DNA of 64,000 nucleotides from Pseudomonas sp. MF4836 (GTDB lineage: Bacteria > Pseudomonadota > Gammaproteobacteria > Pseudomonadales > Pseudomonadaceae), in the NCBI RefSeq assembly GCF_002018875.1, contig NZ_MVOL01000004.1, positions 372,001 to 436,000 on the forward strand, given 5' to 3'. The notes beneath the pieces were generated by a model, which was given only the letters and a program-made list of their open reading frames with translations, did no database searches and was not told the origin of the DNA. The position numbers and the translations under genes are program-made. Of the stretch, positions 48,449 to 59,206 are shown one piece after another. Numbering within the stretch: the first letter of the stretch is position 1; each line of letters begins with the position of its first letter.

Positions 48449-49085
48449 GCAGTCTCCTTTCCAGGTAGCGCGCGCTGAGGGACAGGGGGTAGCAGAGCAG
48501 GAAATATCCGAGCGCTACCAGGCCGTAGACCATGAAGGGTTCGAAGGTGGCGTTGGCGAGCATGCCGCCGGTCTTGGTCAGTTCGGTGAAGCCGATGATC
48601 GAGGTCACCGCCGTGCCTTTGACCACCTGCACCGAGAAGCCCACGGTGGGCGCCACGGCAATGCGCAGGGCTTGCGGCAGGATCACATGGCGCAATTGCT
48701 CCAGCGGGCTCAGGGCCAGGCTCGACGACGCCTCCCACTGGCCATGGGGGATCGACTCGACGCAGCCGCGCCAGATCTCCGCCAGGTAGGCGCTGGTGAA
48801 CAGGGTCAGGGCGATCGCCGCCGCCAGCCAGGCGGAGATGTCGATCCCGAGCAGGGCAATGCCGAAGAACACCAGGAACAGTTGCATCAACAGCGGCGTG
48901 CCCTGGAACAGCTCGATATAGAGGCGGGCGAAGCCCCGTGGGAAGGCCTTGGCGGAAATGCGCAGGGTCATGATCAGCAAGCCGATCAGGCCGCCACCGA
49001 TAAAAGCCACCAGGGACAGGGCCAGGGTCCATTGCAGGCCGCCCAGCAGGTTGCGCAGGATGTCCCAGAAGGTGAAGTCGCTCAT
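48435..49085 (-). CDS. Polar amino-acid ABC importer, permease
   Basis: A 216-residue HisM-type permease started at ATG 49085 (MSDFTFWDIL). Five spans, with the EAA loop EASSSLALSPLEQLRHVILPQALR near residue 135. FQGTPLLMQLFLVFFG is also typical. It forms a heterodimer with the next permease. Start overlaps that gene's stop by four bases. Confidence 0.93.
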   Translation of the reverse strand: MSDFTFWDILRNLLGGLQWTLALSLVAFIGGGLIGLLIMTLRISAKAFPRGFARLYIELFQGTPLLMQLFLVFFGIALLGIDISAWLAAAIALTLFTSAYLAEIWRGCVESIPHGQWEASSSLALSPLEQLRHVILPQALRIAVAPTVGFSVQVVKGTAVTSIIGFTELTKTGGMLANATFEPFMVYGLVALGYFLLCYPLSLSARYLERRLHASA

Positions 49086-49750
49086 TGGCTGCTCCTCGCG
49101 ATATAGCGCCGGCCGACCCAGTTCAGCAATTGGCGGATCAGCAAGGCCATGCACAGGTAGACCAGGGTGGTCAGGGCGTAGGTCTCGAAGGCGCGGAAGT
49201 TGCGCGACTGGATAAAGTTGGCGGCAAAGCTCAGCTCCTCCGTTGCGATCTGCGAGCACACCGCCGAGCCGAGCATGACGATGATGATCTGGCTGCTCAG
49301 GGCCGGCCACACCTTGCCCAGGGCCGGTAGCAGCACCACGTGGCGGAAGGCTTCCATGCGGCTCATGGCCAGGGCCGCGGCCGCCTCCAGCTGCCCCTTG
49401 GGGATGGCCTGGATGCCGGCGCGGATGATCTCGGTGGAATAGGCGCCCAGGTTGATCACCATCGCCAGCACGGCGGCCTGCCATTCGGAAATCTGCAGCC
49501 CCAGGGACGGCAGCCCGAAGAAGATAAAGAACAACTGCACCAGGAACGGCGTGTTGCGGATCAGCTCGACGTAGACGCCGAAGATCGCCGAGAAGGGCTG
49601 GATCTTCCAGGCCCGCACCAACGCGCCGACGATCCCCAGGCTGACCCCGAGCAGGGTGCCGATGGCGGTCAGCTCAAGGGTGAACAGGGCGCCACGCAAC
49701 AGCAGGCCGGTGTTTTCCAGCACCGGTAGAAAGTCGAACTGATAGGCCAT
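49082..49750 (-). CDS. Polar amino-acid ABC importer, permease
   Basis: A 222-residue HisQ-type permease with five spans and RNTPFLVQLFFIFFGLPSLG, then the EAA loop EAAAALAMSRMEAFRHVVLL. It pairs with the downstream permease and the ATPase. It lies 21 bp after the binding-protein gene. Confidence 0.93.
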   Translation of the reverse strand: MAYQFDFLPVLENTGLLLRGALFTLELTAIGTLLGVSLGIVGALVRAWKIQPFSAIFGVYVELIRNTPFLVQLFFIFFGLPSLGLQISEWQAAVLAMVINLGAYSTEIIRAGIQAIPKGQLEAAAALAMSRMEAFRHVVLLPALGKVWPALSSQIIIVMLGSAVCSQIATEELSFAANFIQSRNFRAFETYALTTLVYLCMALLIRQLLNWVGRRYIARSSQ

Positions 49751-49771
49751 GGCTAACCTCCGTCGGTGCGA

Positions 49772-50557
49772 TCAGAGATCAGCCGGCAGTGGCTGTTTGA
49801 GCCACAGCTGTGCGTTCTTTTCCAGGCTGCCGTCGCTCTTGGCGGTGGCCAGGATCTGGTTGACCTTGTCCAGCAGCTCCGGCTGGTTCTTGTTCACGCC
49901 GACATAGACCGGAGAGTCCTTGAGCTTGACCTTCATGGCCGGGATGCGTTTCGGGTTGCGTTCGCTGATGGCCACCATTACCACGTTGCCGCTGGCGATC
50001 AGGTCGACTTGCCCGGCGAGGTAGGCGGCGATGGTCGAGTTGTTGTCCTCGAAGCGCTTGATGGTCACGCCCTGGGGTGCCACGGCGGTCAGTTCGATGT
50101 CTTCGATGGCGCCACGGGTGACGCTGATGGTCTTGCCCTTGAGGTCGTCGAGGCTGCTGATGGCGGCATCCGGCGGGCCGAACACGGCGAGGTAGAAGGG
50201 AGCGTAGGCGCGGGAGAAGTCGATGACCTTCTCGCGCTCGGGGTTCTTGCCCAGGCTGGAGATCACCAGGTCGACCTTGCCGGTGGTGAGGAACGGGATG
50301 CGGTTGGTGCTGTTGACCGGGGTCAGTTCGAGTTTGACCTTGAGTTGCTCGGCCAGCAGCTTGGCGGTGTCGATATCCAGGCCGCGGGGTTTCATGTCCG
50401 GGCCCACCGAGCCGAAGGGCGGGAAGTCCTGGGGCACGGCGACCTTGAGCGTGCCGCGGGCGACGACATCGTCCAGGCCATTGGCGTGGGCGGGGGCCTG
50501 GCTCAGCATCAGGCTGGCAAACAGGGCGCAGAGCAGGGCGCTGAAACGCTGGGTCAT
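49772..50557 (-). CDS. Amino-acid ABC importer, periplasmic binding protein
   Basis: A 261-residue family 3 solute-binding protein. A signal peptide ends near AHAN (about 26). Mature part: GTLKVAVPQDFPPFGSVG, GLDIDTAKLLAEQLKVKLELT and TTGKVDLVISSLGKNPERE, the usual PBPb signatures. It would deliver a polar amino acid to the permeases. It opens the operon and is divergent from a FadR-type regulator. Confidence 0.93.
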   Translation of the reverse strand: MTQRFSALLCALFASLMLSQAPAHANGLDDVVARGTLKVAVPQDFPPFGSVGPDMKPRGLDIDTAKLLAEQLKVKLELTPVNSTNRIPFLTTGKVDLVISSLGKNPEREKVIDFSRAYAPFYLAVFGPPDAAISSLDDLKGKTISVTRGAIEDIELTAVAPQGVTIKRFEDNNSTIAAYLAGQVDLIASGNVVMVAISERNPKRIPAMKVKLKDSPVYVGVNKNQPELLDKVNQILATAKSDGSLEKNAQLWLKQPLPADL

Positions 50558-50670
50558 GGCAATTCTCCGGAACGGCGGCGAGTGATTTCAGGGTTGCGAC
50601 ACAGCACAGCCCATGCCAGATCACGGCAAAAGCCTTGCAGGGCAGGGTTTTACTGGGCTTGATCGGTCTT

Positions 50671-50685
50671 ACTGGTCTGAACAGT
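50671..50685. promoter_or_regulatory. Near-perfect palindrome, candidate operator of the FadR-type regulator
   Basis: ACTGGTC-T-GAACAGT is a 7-1-7 dyad with one mismatch pair, in the 254-bp space between the importer operon and the divergent regulator. It contains the GT...AC core that FCD-type GntR regulators bind (compare TGGT-N-ACCA sites). Inference from pattern and position. Confidence 0.4.
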
Positions 50686-50811
50686 TGTGCCGGTTTTCGC
50701 ACCCTTATCGAGCGTCGGCCCAAACGCCCGAACCCGCTTGGGGCACGACTTGCCGGGCTCGGCGAATAGCTTTACAACTACCGCTTTCGTGGCCCGACCC
50801 AGCTGAAATCT

Positions 50812-51516
50812 ATGAACTCGATCTCCCGCGCCGTGCCCGAAGTGGCGTTGCAAGCCATTCGTCAATTGATTACCGAACAGGGCTTCGGCCCGGGCGATGC
50901 CTTGCCCTCGCAAAGGGACCTGGCACTGCAATTGGGCGTCAGCCGGGCCTCATTGCGTGAGGCGCTGTCGTCCCTGAGTGCACTGGGGGTGATCAGCGTG
51001 CAGCCGGGCAAGGGGGTGTTCGTCCAGGCGCCGGAGCCGTTGGCGAATGCCGCAGGCCTGAGCTGGCCGTTCGCGGCCCAGGCCTCGCCGGTGGATATCT
51101 TCCAACTGCGTTATGCGCTGGAGGGGTTTGCCGCCGGCCTTGCGGCCGTGACCCTGACCGCCGACGAGCTGGATGCCCTGGAAGATAACGTCGAGGCCAT
51201 GCGCCGCGAGCTGCGGGCCGGGGACTTCGAAGCGGCGGCGCGGCTGGACTTCGAGTTTCACCAGAAGATCCTCCTGGCCAGCGGCAACCAGGCGATGCTG
51301 AGCATCCTCAGTGCCAGTGCCGAGGTGTTTCTGGAGAGCCAGAAACTACCGTTCATCCGACCCGAGCGAGCCATGGAAACCTGGCAGGAGCACCGCAAGA
51401 TCCTGCGCGGCCTGGCCCGGCACGCGTCCGGCGCGGCGCAGAAGGCCATGCAGGAACATGTTCGGGGTGCCGCGCTGCGCACCGGAATCGCCTTTGTGAC
51501 CCCTGGCTCGTCCTGA
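50812..51516 (+). CDS. GntR/FadR-subfamily transcription regulator
   Basis: A 234-residue regulator. The N-terminal winged helix (about 8-72) reads QLITEQGFGPGDALPSQRDL then QLGVSRASLREALSSL, and a helical FCD effector domain follows (about 90-225) with FEFHQKILLASGN carrying a metal-binding histidine. It is divergent from the amino-acid importer and likely controls it and itself in response to the transported compound. Confidence 0.9.
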   Translation: MNSISRAVPEVALQAIRQLITEQGFGPGDALPSQRDLALQLGVSRASLREALSSLSALGVISVQPGKGVFVQAPEPLANAAGLSWPFAAQASPVDIFQLRYALEGFAAGLAAVTLTADELDALEDNVEAMRRELRAGDFEAAARLDFEFHQKILLASGNQAMLSILSASAEVFLESQKLPFIRPERAMETWQEHRKILRGLARHASGAAQKAMQEHVRGAALRTGIAFVTPGSS

Positions 51517-51571
51517 GTTGAGCTATACCCAAACTCATGCCTCACCATAGCGAGAGTCAATCATCTCCGGC

Positions 51572-51600
51572 TTCCTGAACGCGGGAAGGGCGGCTATGAT
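51572..51600 (+). promoter_or_regulatory. Likely sigma-70 promoter of trxA
   Basis: TTCCTG (51572-51577), a 17-bp spacer and TATGAT (51595-51600) fit a housekeeping promoter 36 bp before the trxA start. Confidence 0.6.
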
Positions 51601-51636
51601 GGGCCACGTTTTTTTGCTTACAACCTGGAGACTTCC

Positions 51637-51966
51637 ATGAGCAGCGATCTTATCAAACACGTTAGCGACGCTAGCTTCGAGGCCGACGTACTCAAGGCCG
51701 AAGGCGCTGTACTGGTCGACTACTGGGCTGAATGGTGCGGCCCTTGCAAAATGATCGCTCCGGTTCTGGACGAAATCGCCGAGACCTACAAAGGCAAGCT
51801 GACCGTTGCCAAGCTGAACATCGACGAGAACCAGGAAACCCCTGCCAAGCACGGCGTACGTGGTATCCCGACACTGATGCTGTTCAAGAACGGTAACGTT
51901 GAAGCCACCAAAGTAGGTGCTCTGTCGAAGTCGCAACTGGCTGCTTTCCTCGACGCCAACATCTAA
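51637..51966 (+). CDS. trxA: Thioredoxin 1
   Basis: A 109-residue thioredoxin with active site WCGPC (Cys34 and Cys37), buried Asp in VLVDYWAEW and the cis-Pro loop RGIPTLMLF. It reduces disulfides in ribonucleotide reductase and other proteins. Alone in its unit, with a promoter and terminator, just before rho, as in other gammaproteobacteria. Confidence 0.98.
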   Translation: MSSDLIKHVSDASFEADVLKAEGAVLVDYWAEWCGPCKMIAPVLDEIAETYKGKLTVAKLNIDENQETPAKHGVRGIPTLMLFKNGNVEATKVGALSKSQLAAFLDANI

Positions 51967-51989
51967 GCGGCGTTGTCAGATCCGGTCAA

Positions 51990-52019
51990 AAAAAGCCCCG
52001 CAAATTGCGGGGCTTTTTC
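51990..52019 (+). terminator. Rho-independent terminator of trxA
   Basis: An A run, AGCCCCGC at 51994-52001, loop AAATT, complement at 52007-52014, then a T run. Perfect 8-bp stem. Confidence 0.95.
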
Positions 52020-52215
52020 ATGATTGAGGGCTAGACGCTCAGAAACTCAGGTGTTACATTCGGCCCCGCACTGGTTTCTCCACTGCCCCCTGCAAGCCGT
52101 CGCCGACGCTCTCCTTTCGAACAAGTACGCGATCCTGTCGCCTTCTCCGCGGCGCGGCCTCATTAAGCCAAAAGCTTAATTTCCCCCCCTCCATAAATGA
52201 TTACGTCATTCCTAT
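52020..52215 (+). promoter_or_regulatory. rho leader region
   Basis: About 195 bp before rho, including a perfect ATTAAGC/GCTTAAT hairpin (52162-52168/52174-52180) followed by a C run. Rho genes often have long leaders through which Rho terminates its own transcription; this C-rich, low-G stretch would suit a Rho-loading site. Inference from position and composition. Confidence 0.4.
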
Positions 52216-53475
<1,260 letters not shown>

Positions 53476-53490
53476 GTCGAGCGGGACCGC

Positions 53491-53515
53491 AAAAGCCGGG
53501 GAAACCCGGCTTTTT
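53491..53515 (+). terminator. Rho-independent terminator of rho
   Basis: AAAAGCCGGG, a GAAA tetraloop and CCCGGC (53505-53510) followed by five T residues. The 6-bp GC stem with GAAA loop is very stable. Confidence 0.93.
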
Positions 53516-53616
53516 GCTATCTGATTATTGATCAACGGGCAGTTCGCTGTTCTGAACAGCTGGGTTCGGCGCTAAACTGCCTGCCCCGAACGCCACGGCC
53601 AAAACGAGGCTCACGC

Positions 53617-55083
53617 ATGCAGTATCGCGACTTGCGCGATTTTATCAGCGGCCTGGAACAGCGCGGTGAACTCAAGCGCATTCAGGTTCCGGTGTCCCCA
53701 GTGCTGGAAATGACCGAGGTCTGCGATCGCACCCTGCGTGCCAAAGGTCCGGCCCTGTTGTTTGAAAACCCCACGGGTTATGACATTCCGGTGCTCGGCA
53801 ACCTGTTCGGCACGCCCGAGCGTGTCGCCCTGGGCATGGGCGCGGAAGCCGTCAGCGAGCTGCGGGAAATCGGCAAGCTGCTGGCTTTCCTCAAGGAGCC
53901 CGAGCCGCCCAAAGGCCTGAAAGACGCCTGGTCCAAGCTGCCGATCTTCCGCAAGATCATCGCCATGGCGCCCAAGGTGGTGAAGGACGCGGTGTGCCAG
54001 GAGGTGGTCATCGAAGGCGACGACGTCGACCTGGCGATGCTGCCGGTGCAGACCTGCTGGCCGGGCGATGTCGGCCCCCTGATCACCTGGGGCCTGACGG
54101 TCACCAAAGGCCCGAACAAGGACCGGCAGAACCTGGGCATCTATCGCCAGCAGGTGATCGGCCGCAACAAAGTGATCATGCGCTGGTTGAGCCATCGTGG
54201 CGGCGCGCTGGATTACCGCGAGTGGTGCGAGAAGAACCCGGGGCAGCCATTCCCGGTGGCCGTGGCCCTGGGCGCGGACCCTGCGACCATCCTTGGCGCC
54301 GTGACCCCGGTGCCGGACAGCCTTTCCGAGTACGCCTTCGCCGGCCTGCTGCGGGGCAACCGCACCGAGTTGGTGAAGTGCCGGGGCAATGACCTGCAAG
54401 TGCCGGCCACCGCCGAAATCATCCTTGAGGGGGTGATTCACCCGGGCGAGATGGCCGATGAAGGCCCTTACGGCGATCACACCGGTTATTACAACGAGGT
54501 CGACAGCTTCCCGGTGTTCACCGTGGAGCGCATCACCCATCGCATCAAGCCGATCTACCACAGCACTTACACCGGCCGCCCGCCGGATGAGCCGGCCATT
54601 CTCGGCGTGGCGCTCAATGAAGTGTTTGTGCCGATCCTGCAGAAGCAGTTCCCGGAAATCACCGACTTCTACCTGCCGCCCGAAGGCTGCTCGTACCGCA
54701 TGGCGGTGGTGACCATGAAGAAGCAGTACCCCGGCCATGCCAAGCGCGTGATGCTGGGTGTGTGGTCGTTTTTACGACAATTCATGTACACCAAGTTCGT
54801 TATTGTCACTGATGACGATATCAACGCACGCGACTGGAACGACGTGATCTGGGCCATTACCACGCGCATGGACCCCAAGCGCGACACGGTGATGATCGAT
54901 AACACGCCGATCGACTACCTGGATTTTGCCTCGCCGGTTTCCGGCCTGGGGTCGAAGATGGGGCTCGATGCCACGCATAAATGGCCCGGTGAAACCACGC
55001 GCGAGTGGGGCCGGGTGATCGTCAAGGATGAGGCGGTGACCCGCCGGATCGATGCCATCTGGAATCAGTTAGGAATAGATTGA
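53617..55083 (+). CDS. ubiD: 3-octaprenyl-4-hydroxybenzoate decarboxylase UbiD
   Basis: A 488-residue decarboxylase that uses prenylated FMN (made by UbiX) in ubiquinone synthesis. [61 protein letters not shown] and [12 protein letters not shown] are family signatures. Its stop shares one base with the start of the next gene. Confidence 0.96.
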   Translation: MQYRDLRDFISGLEQRGELKRIQVPVSPVLEMTEVCDRTLRAKGPALLFENPTGYDIPVLGNLFGTPERVALGMGAEAVSELREIGKLLAFLKEPEPPKGLKDAWSKLPIFRKIIAMAPKVVKDAVCQEVVIEGDDVDLAMLPVQTCWPGDVGPLITWGLTVTKGPNKDRQNLGIYRQQVIGRNKVIMRWLSHRGGALDYREWCEKNPGQPFPVAVALGADPATILGAVTPVPDSLSEYAFAGLLRGNRTELVKCRGNDLQVPATAEIILEGVIHPGEMADEGPYGDHTGYYNEVDSFPVFTVERITHRIKPIYHSTYTGRPPDEPAILGVALNEVFVPILQKQFPEITDFYLPPEGCSYRMAVVTMKKQYPGHAKRVMLGVWSFLRQFMYTKFVIVTDDDINARDWNDVIWAITTRMDPKRDTVMIDNTPIDYLDFASPVSGLGSKMGLDATHKWPGETTREWGRVIVKDEAVTRRIDAIWNQLGID

Positions 55084-56051
55084 TGCGTGTAACCTTGCAG
55101 CCCTCCGGAGCCGTGCTTGAGACACTGCCCGGCGAGCGGATTCTCGATGCGGCGCGACGCCTGGGCTATGAGTGCCCGCAAAGCTGCCGCAATGGCAATT
55201 GCCACGTGTGTGGCGCCTTGCTGGTCGAAGGCAGCGTCCGCCAAGCCGGCGATGTGCGTGACCATGGCGAGTTCTACACTTGCATTGCAGAGCCGCTGGA
55301 AGACTGCATTGTGTTGTGGGATGGCGTGCTTGCCCTGGGAGAGCTGCCGGTGCGCAGTCTGTCGTGTCAGGTCAGTGAGTGCGTGGAAGTCGGCGGTGAT
55401 GTCTGGCGGGTGAGCTTGCGTGCGCCCGCCGGCAAGCCGCCGCGTTACCACGCTGGCCAATATCTGATGCTGGAGCGGGAAAACGGCGAGAAATCGGCTT
55501 TTTCCCTGGCTTCGGCGCCCCATTCCGGGCGTGATATCGAACTGCATGTGCTGGTCCGCGAAAGCAGCGCCCAGAGCCTGATCGAACAGCTGCAACGCAA
55601 CCGCGTCGTGCGGGTCGAGCTGCCGTTTGGCGATACCCACCTGGCCGAGTTGCCCGATGGGCCGCTGGTGCTGATCGCGGCCGGTACCGGCATGGCGCAG
55701 ATGCACAGTCTGATCGAGCATTGTCGGGCCAGCGGCTTCAAGCACCCGGTACACCTGTATTGGGGCGTACGCCGGCCTGAAGATTTCTACCGCATCGACG
55801 AATGGGAACAGTGGCAGCAACTGCCCAATCTCTACCTGCATCAGGTCGTCAGTGATCTGTGCGGTTGGGAGGGGCGCTGCGGCATGCTGCACGAAGCGGT
55901 CTGCGAAGACATTGCTGACCTGTCCGCGGTGTACGTCTACGCCAGCGGCTCGCCGGCGATGATTTATGCGACGCTCGATGCGCTGGTCAATGCGGGGATG
56001 GATGCGCACCAGATGCGCGCCGATGTCTTCGCCTATGCCCCGCGGCCCTGA
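55083..56051 (+). CDS. 2Fe-2S ferredoxin/flavin reductase (AscD-like)
   Basis: A 322-residue protein. Residues 1-90 form a plant-type 2Fe-2S ferredoxin domain with CPQSCRNGNCHVCGALL and a later Cys in YTCIAEP; then an FAD domain (YHAGQYLMLE, FSLASAP) and an NAD domain (LIAAGTGMAQMHSLIEHC). It is annotated as CDP-6-deoxy-delta-3,4-glucoseen reductase in many genomes. The ATG at 55083 is used rather than TTG 55080. Position after ubiD suggests an electron-transfer role, possibly in flavin or quinone metabolism; this is not proven. Confidence 0.88.
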   Translation: MRVTLQPSGAVLETLPGERILDAARRLGYECPQSCRNGNCHVCGALLVEGSVRQAGDVRDHGEFYTCIAEPLEDCIVLWDGVLALGELPVRSLSCQVSECVEVGGDVWRVSLRAPAGKPPRYHAGQYLMLERENGEKSAFSLASAPHSGRDIELHVLVRESSAQSLIEQLQRNRVVRVELPFGDTHLAELPDGPLVLIAAGTGMAQMHSLIEHCRASGFKHPVHLYWGVRRPEDFYRIDEWEQWQQLPNLYLHQVVSDLCGWEGRCGMLHEAVCEDIADLSAVYVYASGSPAMIYATLDALVNAGMDAHQMRADVFAYAPRP

Positions 56052-56081
56052 GTCGGGCCCAGGCTGCGCAGGGCGTCGGCT

Positions 56082-56561
56082 CTAGAAACGCACGCCGGTG
56101 GTGATCATTGCGGCGTTGGCGCCCAACAGCACCAGCTCCGCCGCCACCGGGCCGTAGTAAGTGCCCAGCGACGGGATAATCACCGGCGCTACACCGAAGC
56201 GGTTGAGCGGGATCTTGTTCTGGTATTTGCCGCGGTAGCCTTCCAGTAATCCCCCCGTGAGTTTCAGGTACAGCGGATAGTTGGCACTTTGATAACGTTT
56301 GCCGGCGTAGGCGTAATAGGAGCGCTGGCTGAACGAGTTGCGAAAAGTTGCCGCGCCATATACCCAGCCCGACGCTTCATTGCGTTCCAGGCCCAATAAG
56401 TCCTGGTTGTTATTGTGATCCGGGTCGGGGGAATAGTGTTTGGTAAAGACACTGGTTTGCAGGTACCAGAAACCCTGGTCTGTTGCCTGAGTGTCGCCGC
56501 TTGCCAGTGCTGCACCGGCGTGGGCCAGTAATAGCAGGCCGCTGAGTCGAAGTTTTTTCAT
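56082..56561 (-). CDS. Small outer-membrane beta-barrel protein, unassigned
   Basis: A 159-residue protein with a signal peptide (about 1-20, ending ALAS). The mature part has alternating hydrophobic and aromatic strands (GFWYLQTSVFTKHYSP, SYYAYAGKRYQS, YPLYLKLTGGLLEGY) and ends in Phe, the pattern of an outer-membrane barrel; the start recalls PagP-like proteins. Such genes are often labelled glycerol-3-phosphate transporter without evidence. Substrate and role unknown. Confidence 0.65.
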   Translation of the reverse strand: MKKLRLSGLLLLAHAGAALASGDTQATDQGFWYLQTSVFTKHYSPDPDHNNNQDLLGLERNEASGWVYGAATFRNSFSQRSYYAYAGKRYQSANYPLYLKLTGGLLEGYRGKYQNKIPLNRFGVAPVIIPSLGTYYGPVAAELVLLGANAAMITTGVRF

Positions 56562-56866
56562 GAGGGGCCTCTTTAGGCGTGCTGTATATGCCTGGGGACG
56601 GCCAAGAGTGGCGGTACTTCAGAGAGATGAGGGCACATCCTAGTCAAACATTAGGCTTATGCATATTTCATTCTGATATTTAAGACATTTCCTAAGTAGT
56701 ATTAAGCTATATGCAAGTGGCCTGCGGCACCGAGTTTGGCCATTGTTGCCAGGTAATTGAGTCATACGTCTTTAAGCACTTTTCGTTTTATTCTTATTGC
56801 GATATGTTTCAGGGCGTTAATCTCGATTGCATCTCGTAATACTTGCGGGGCCGAACATCATCCGTT
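56562..56866. promoter_or_regulatory. AT-rich divergent intergenic region
   Basis: A 305-bp gap, clearly AT-richer than its surroundings, between the barrel gene and chaC. TGCATAT (56660-56666) and ATATGCA (56709-56715) form a spaced inverted repeat. No gene seen; it should hold promoters for both flanking genes. Confidence 0.45.
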
Positions 56867-57514
56867 ATGACCGCCATTGAATCTGCTTGTTTGAATCCTG
56901 CTTATCCTCCGCAGCTCGATCTGGGGCCGCAGCTGACTCACGAACAATTGCTCAGCTCAATGCAATCGACCATGGCTCGCCACAAGGGCGGCCCTGTGTG
57001 GTTGTTTGCCTACGGGTCGCTGATCTGGCGCCCGGAATGCTCTGCTGTCGAGCGCATGCGTGGCCGGGTGCACGGCTACCATCGGGGTTTGTACCTGTGG
57101 TCCCACGAGCATCGCGGCACGCCGGAATTGCCCGGGCTGGTCTTCGGCCTGGATCGCGGCGGCTCCTGCAGCGGCTTTGCTTATCGCCTGCCCCAAGAAC
57201 AGCTCGACGCTTCGCTGTTTGCGCTGTGGCAGCGTGAGATGCCTTATCCGTCCTATCGCCCGCACTGGCTCAATTGTCGACTCGAAGATGGCAGTCAGGT
57301 CCAGGCCCTGGGTTTTGTGTTGGAACGGCACCTGCCCAGCTATGCCGGCAATCTGCCGGACCATGTGCTGAGCCAGGTGTTTGAAAGCGCCAGCGGGCGC
57401 TACGGCACCACGCGTGATTACGTCGAACAGACCGTGCACGCCTTGCGTAGCCACGCGATGCCGGATCGCAACCTGGAAGCGCGGCTCAAGCGCTGCAAGT
57501 CCGCAGCGCATTAA
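56867..57514 (+). CDS. chaC: Gamma-glutamylcyclotransferase ChaC
   Basis: A 215-residue ChaC-type glutathione-specific cyclotransferase. WLFAYGSLIWRPE (with the YGSL substrate loop), RGTPELPGLVFGLD and the catalytic Glu in WQREMPY are visible. It releases 5-oxoproline from glutathione. I chose ATG 56867; the Shine-Dalgarno is weak, and a TTG 24 bases upstream is possible. Confidence 0.9.
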   Translation: MTAIESACLNPAYPPQLDLGPQLTHEQLLSSMQSTMARHKGGPVWLFAYGSLIWRPECSAVERMRGRVHGYHRGLYLWSHEHRGTPELPGLVFGLDRGGSCSGFAYRLPQEQLDASLFALWQREMPYPSYRPHWLNCRLEDGSQVQALGFVLERHLPSYAGNLPDHVLSQVFESASGRYGTTRDYVEQTVHALRSHAMPDRNLEARLKRCKSAAH

Positions 57515-57531
57515 GCCCGGTTTGCTGCGCC

Positions 57532-58509
57532 TCAGCGCACCTGCACCACCACCTTGCCCACGGCCTTGCGCTGGCCCAGATCGTCGATCGCCCGTGCGGC
57601 CTGTGCCAGGGGGTAGACCTGGGATACCAGCGGCTTGAGCTTGCCTTCGGCAAACCAGCCGAACAGCTGCTGGAAGTTGGCCGCGTTGTCCTGAGGCTGG
57701 CGCTGGGCGAATGAGCCCCAGAACACCCCGACCACGGCTGCGCCTTTGAGCAGCGCCAGATTCACCGGCAGCTCGGGGATGCGTCCGCTGGCGAAGCCCA
57801 CCACCAGCAGGCGGCCGTTCCAGGCAATGGAGCGCACGGCCTGGTCGAACAGATCGCCGCCTACCGGGTCGTAGATCACGTCGGCGCCGTTGCCGTCGGT
57901 CAGGCGCTTGATCTCGTCCTTGAGGTTGCTTTCGCTGTAGTTGATCAGCTCATCGGCTCCGGCGGCCTTGGCCACCGCGAGTTTCTCTGCGCTGCTGGCG
58001 GCGGCAATCACCCGGGCGCCCATGGCCTTGCCGATTTCCACTGCCGCCAGTCCCACGCCGCCCGAGGCGCCGAGCACCAGCAGGGTCTCGCCCGGTTGCA
58101 GGTGGCCGCGCTGCTTGAGCGCGTGCATCGACGTGCCGTAGGTCATGCTGAAGGCAGCGGCGGTATTGAAGTCCATGCTCGGCGGGATTGGCAGCACGTT
58201 GTAGCCCGGCACCGCCACCTGCTCGGCAAAGCTACCCCAGCCGGTCAGGGCCATGACCCGGTCGCGGACCTTGAGGTGGCTGACTTTCTCCCCAACCGCG
58301 CTGACCACCCCGGCTGCCTCACCGCCCGGCGAAAACGGGAAGGGCGGCTTGAACTGGTATTTGCCCTCGATGATCAGGGTGTCCGGGAAGTTGACCCCGG
58401 CCGCGTGCACCTCAAGCAGGATTTCGTTCTTCTTCGGCACAGGACTCGCGACGTCTTCCAGCACCAGCGTTTCGGCGGGGCCGAAGGCTTTGCACAGCAC
58501 GGCTTTCAT
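57532..58509 (-). CDS. NADPH:quinone oxidoreductase family protein
   Basis: A 325-residue medium-chain reductase without the zinc cysteines. MKAVLCKAFGPAETLVLEDV starts it; GVNFPDTLIIEGKYQ, the GROES-like part, and the NADPH motif GASGGVGLAAVEIGKAMG follow. The start at 58509 is taken over longer readings. Substrate unknown: acryloyl-CoA or quinones are possible for relatives. Confidence 0.9.
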   Translation of the reverse strand: MKAVLCKAFGPAETLVLEDVASPVPKKNEILLEVHAAGVNFPDTLIIEGKYQFKPPFPFSPGGEAAGVVSAVGEKVSHLKVRDRVMALTGWGSFAEQVAVPGYNVLPIPPSMDFNTAAAFSMTYGTSMHALKQRGHLQPGETLLVLGASGGVGLAAVEIGKAMGARVIAAASSAEKLAVAKAAGADELINYSESNLKDEIKRLTDGNGADVIYDPVGGDLFDQAVRSIAWNGRLLVVGFASGRIPELPVNLALLKGAAVVGVFWGSFAQRQPQDNAANFQQLFGWFAEGKLKPLVSQVYPLAQAARAIDDLGQRKAVGKVVVQVR

Positions 58510-58667
58510 CAGGGCTATTCCTTTGGGAGTGGTGGCCGATAAGTGTAGGTGTGTGAATAACGCGGTCAACGAGCATGCCCCGTCCTGATAGCCGCCCATA
58601 AGCTTTGTGCTTGGGCTCAGGCAGTGGGGCCTTTATGCTAGGCCGCAAACCGGATAAGGAGCGAACT

Positions 58668-59075
58668 GTGAAAGCGTGGATCATGTTGATGCTGGCCCTG
58701 ACTCTGCCCATGGCAGCCATGGCTGAAGAAGCCAAAGAAGGCGAAGCACCGAAAGTCAGCTACATCAGCCTGAGCCCGCCGTTCGTGGGTAACTACGGCC
58801 TCGATGGCACCCAGAAGCTCAAGGTCTACAAGGCCGACGTCGCCCTGCGGGTCACGGGCGATGAAGCGGCCAAGGCGGTCAAGGCCAATGAGCCGTTGAT
58901 CCGCAACCAGTTGGTGGCGCTGTTCGCCCAGCAGACCACCGAGACCATGAACAACGTCGAAGCCAAGGAAAAACTGCGCCAGGAAGCCCTGAAGCAGACC
59001 CAGCAGGTGATGAACGACGAAACCGGCAAGCCGGTGGTGGAAGACCTGCTGTTCAACAACCTGATCATCCAGTAA
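58668..59075 (+). CDS. FliL-like exported protein
   Basis: A 135-residue protein started at GTG 58668, with AAGGAG upstream. A signal peptide (about 1-21, ending AMAEE) leads into a FliL-like domain: YISLSPPFVGNYGLDGTQKLKV, RNQLVALFAQQTTETMN and VEDLLFNNLIIQ. It lacks the N-terminal membrane anchor of flagellar FliL and lies outside a flagellar operon, so its role is likely envelope-related. Stand-alone FliL paralogs occur in Pseudomonas. Confidence 0.82.
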   Translation: MKAWIMLMLALTLPMAAMAEEAKEGEAPKVSYISLSPPFVGNYGLDGTQKLKVYKADVALRVTGDEAAKAVKANEPLIRNQLVALFAQQTTETMNNVEAKEKLRQEALKQTQQVMNDETGKPVVEDLLFNNLIIQ

Positions 59076-59206
59076 GCCGCGGCTCGGCATCTCGAGCGAG
59101 GTGCCGCACCTGCCTCCAGCGCCTGCACGTCGACCCCTGGGCATGACTCTCCAGGAATCGGCGGGCCGGCGCTGTGTCGTTTTCGGCGTCGGCTAAACCC
59201 CGGCGG

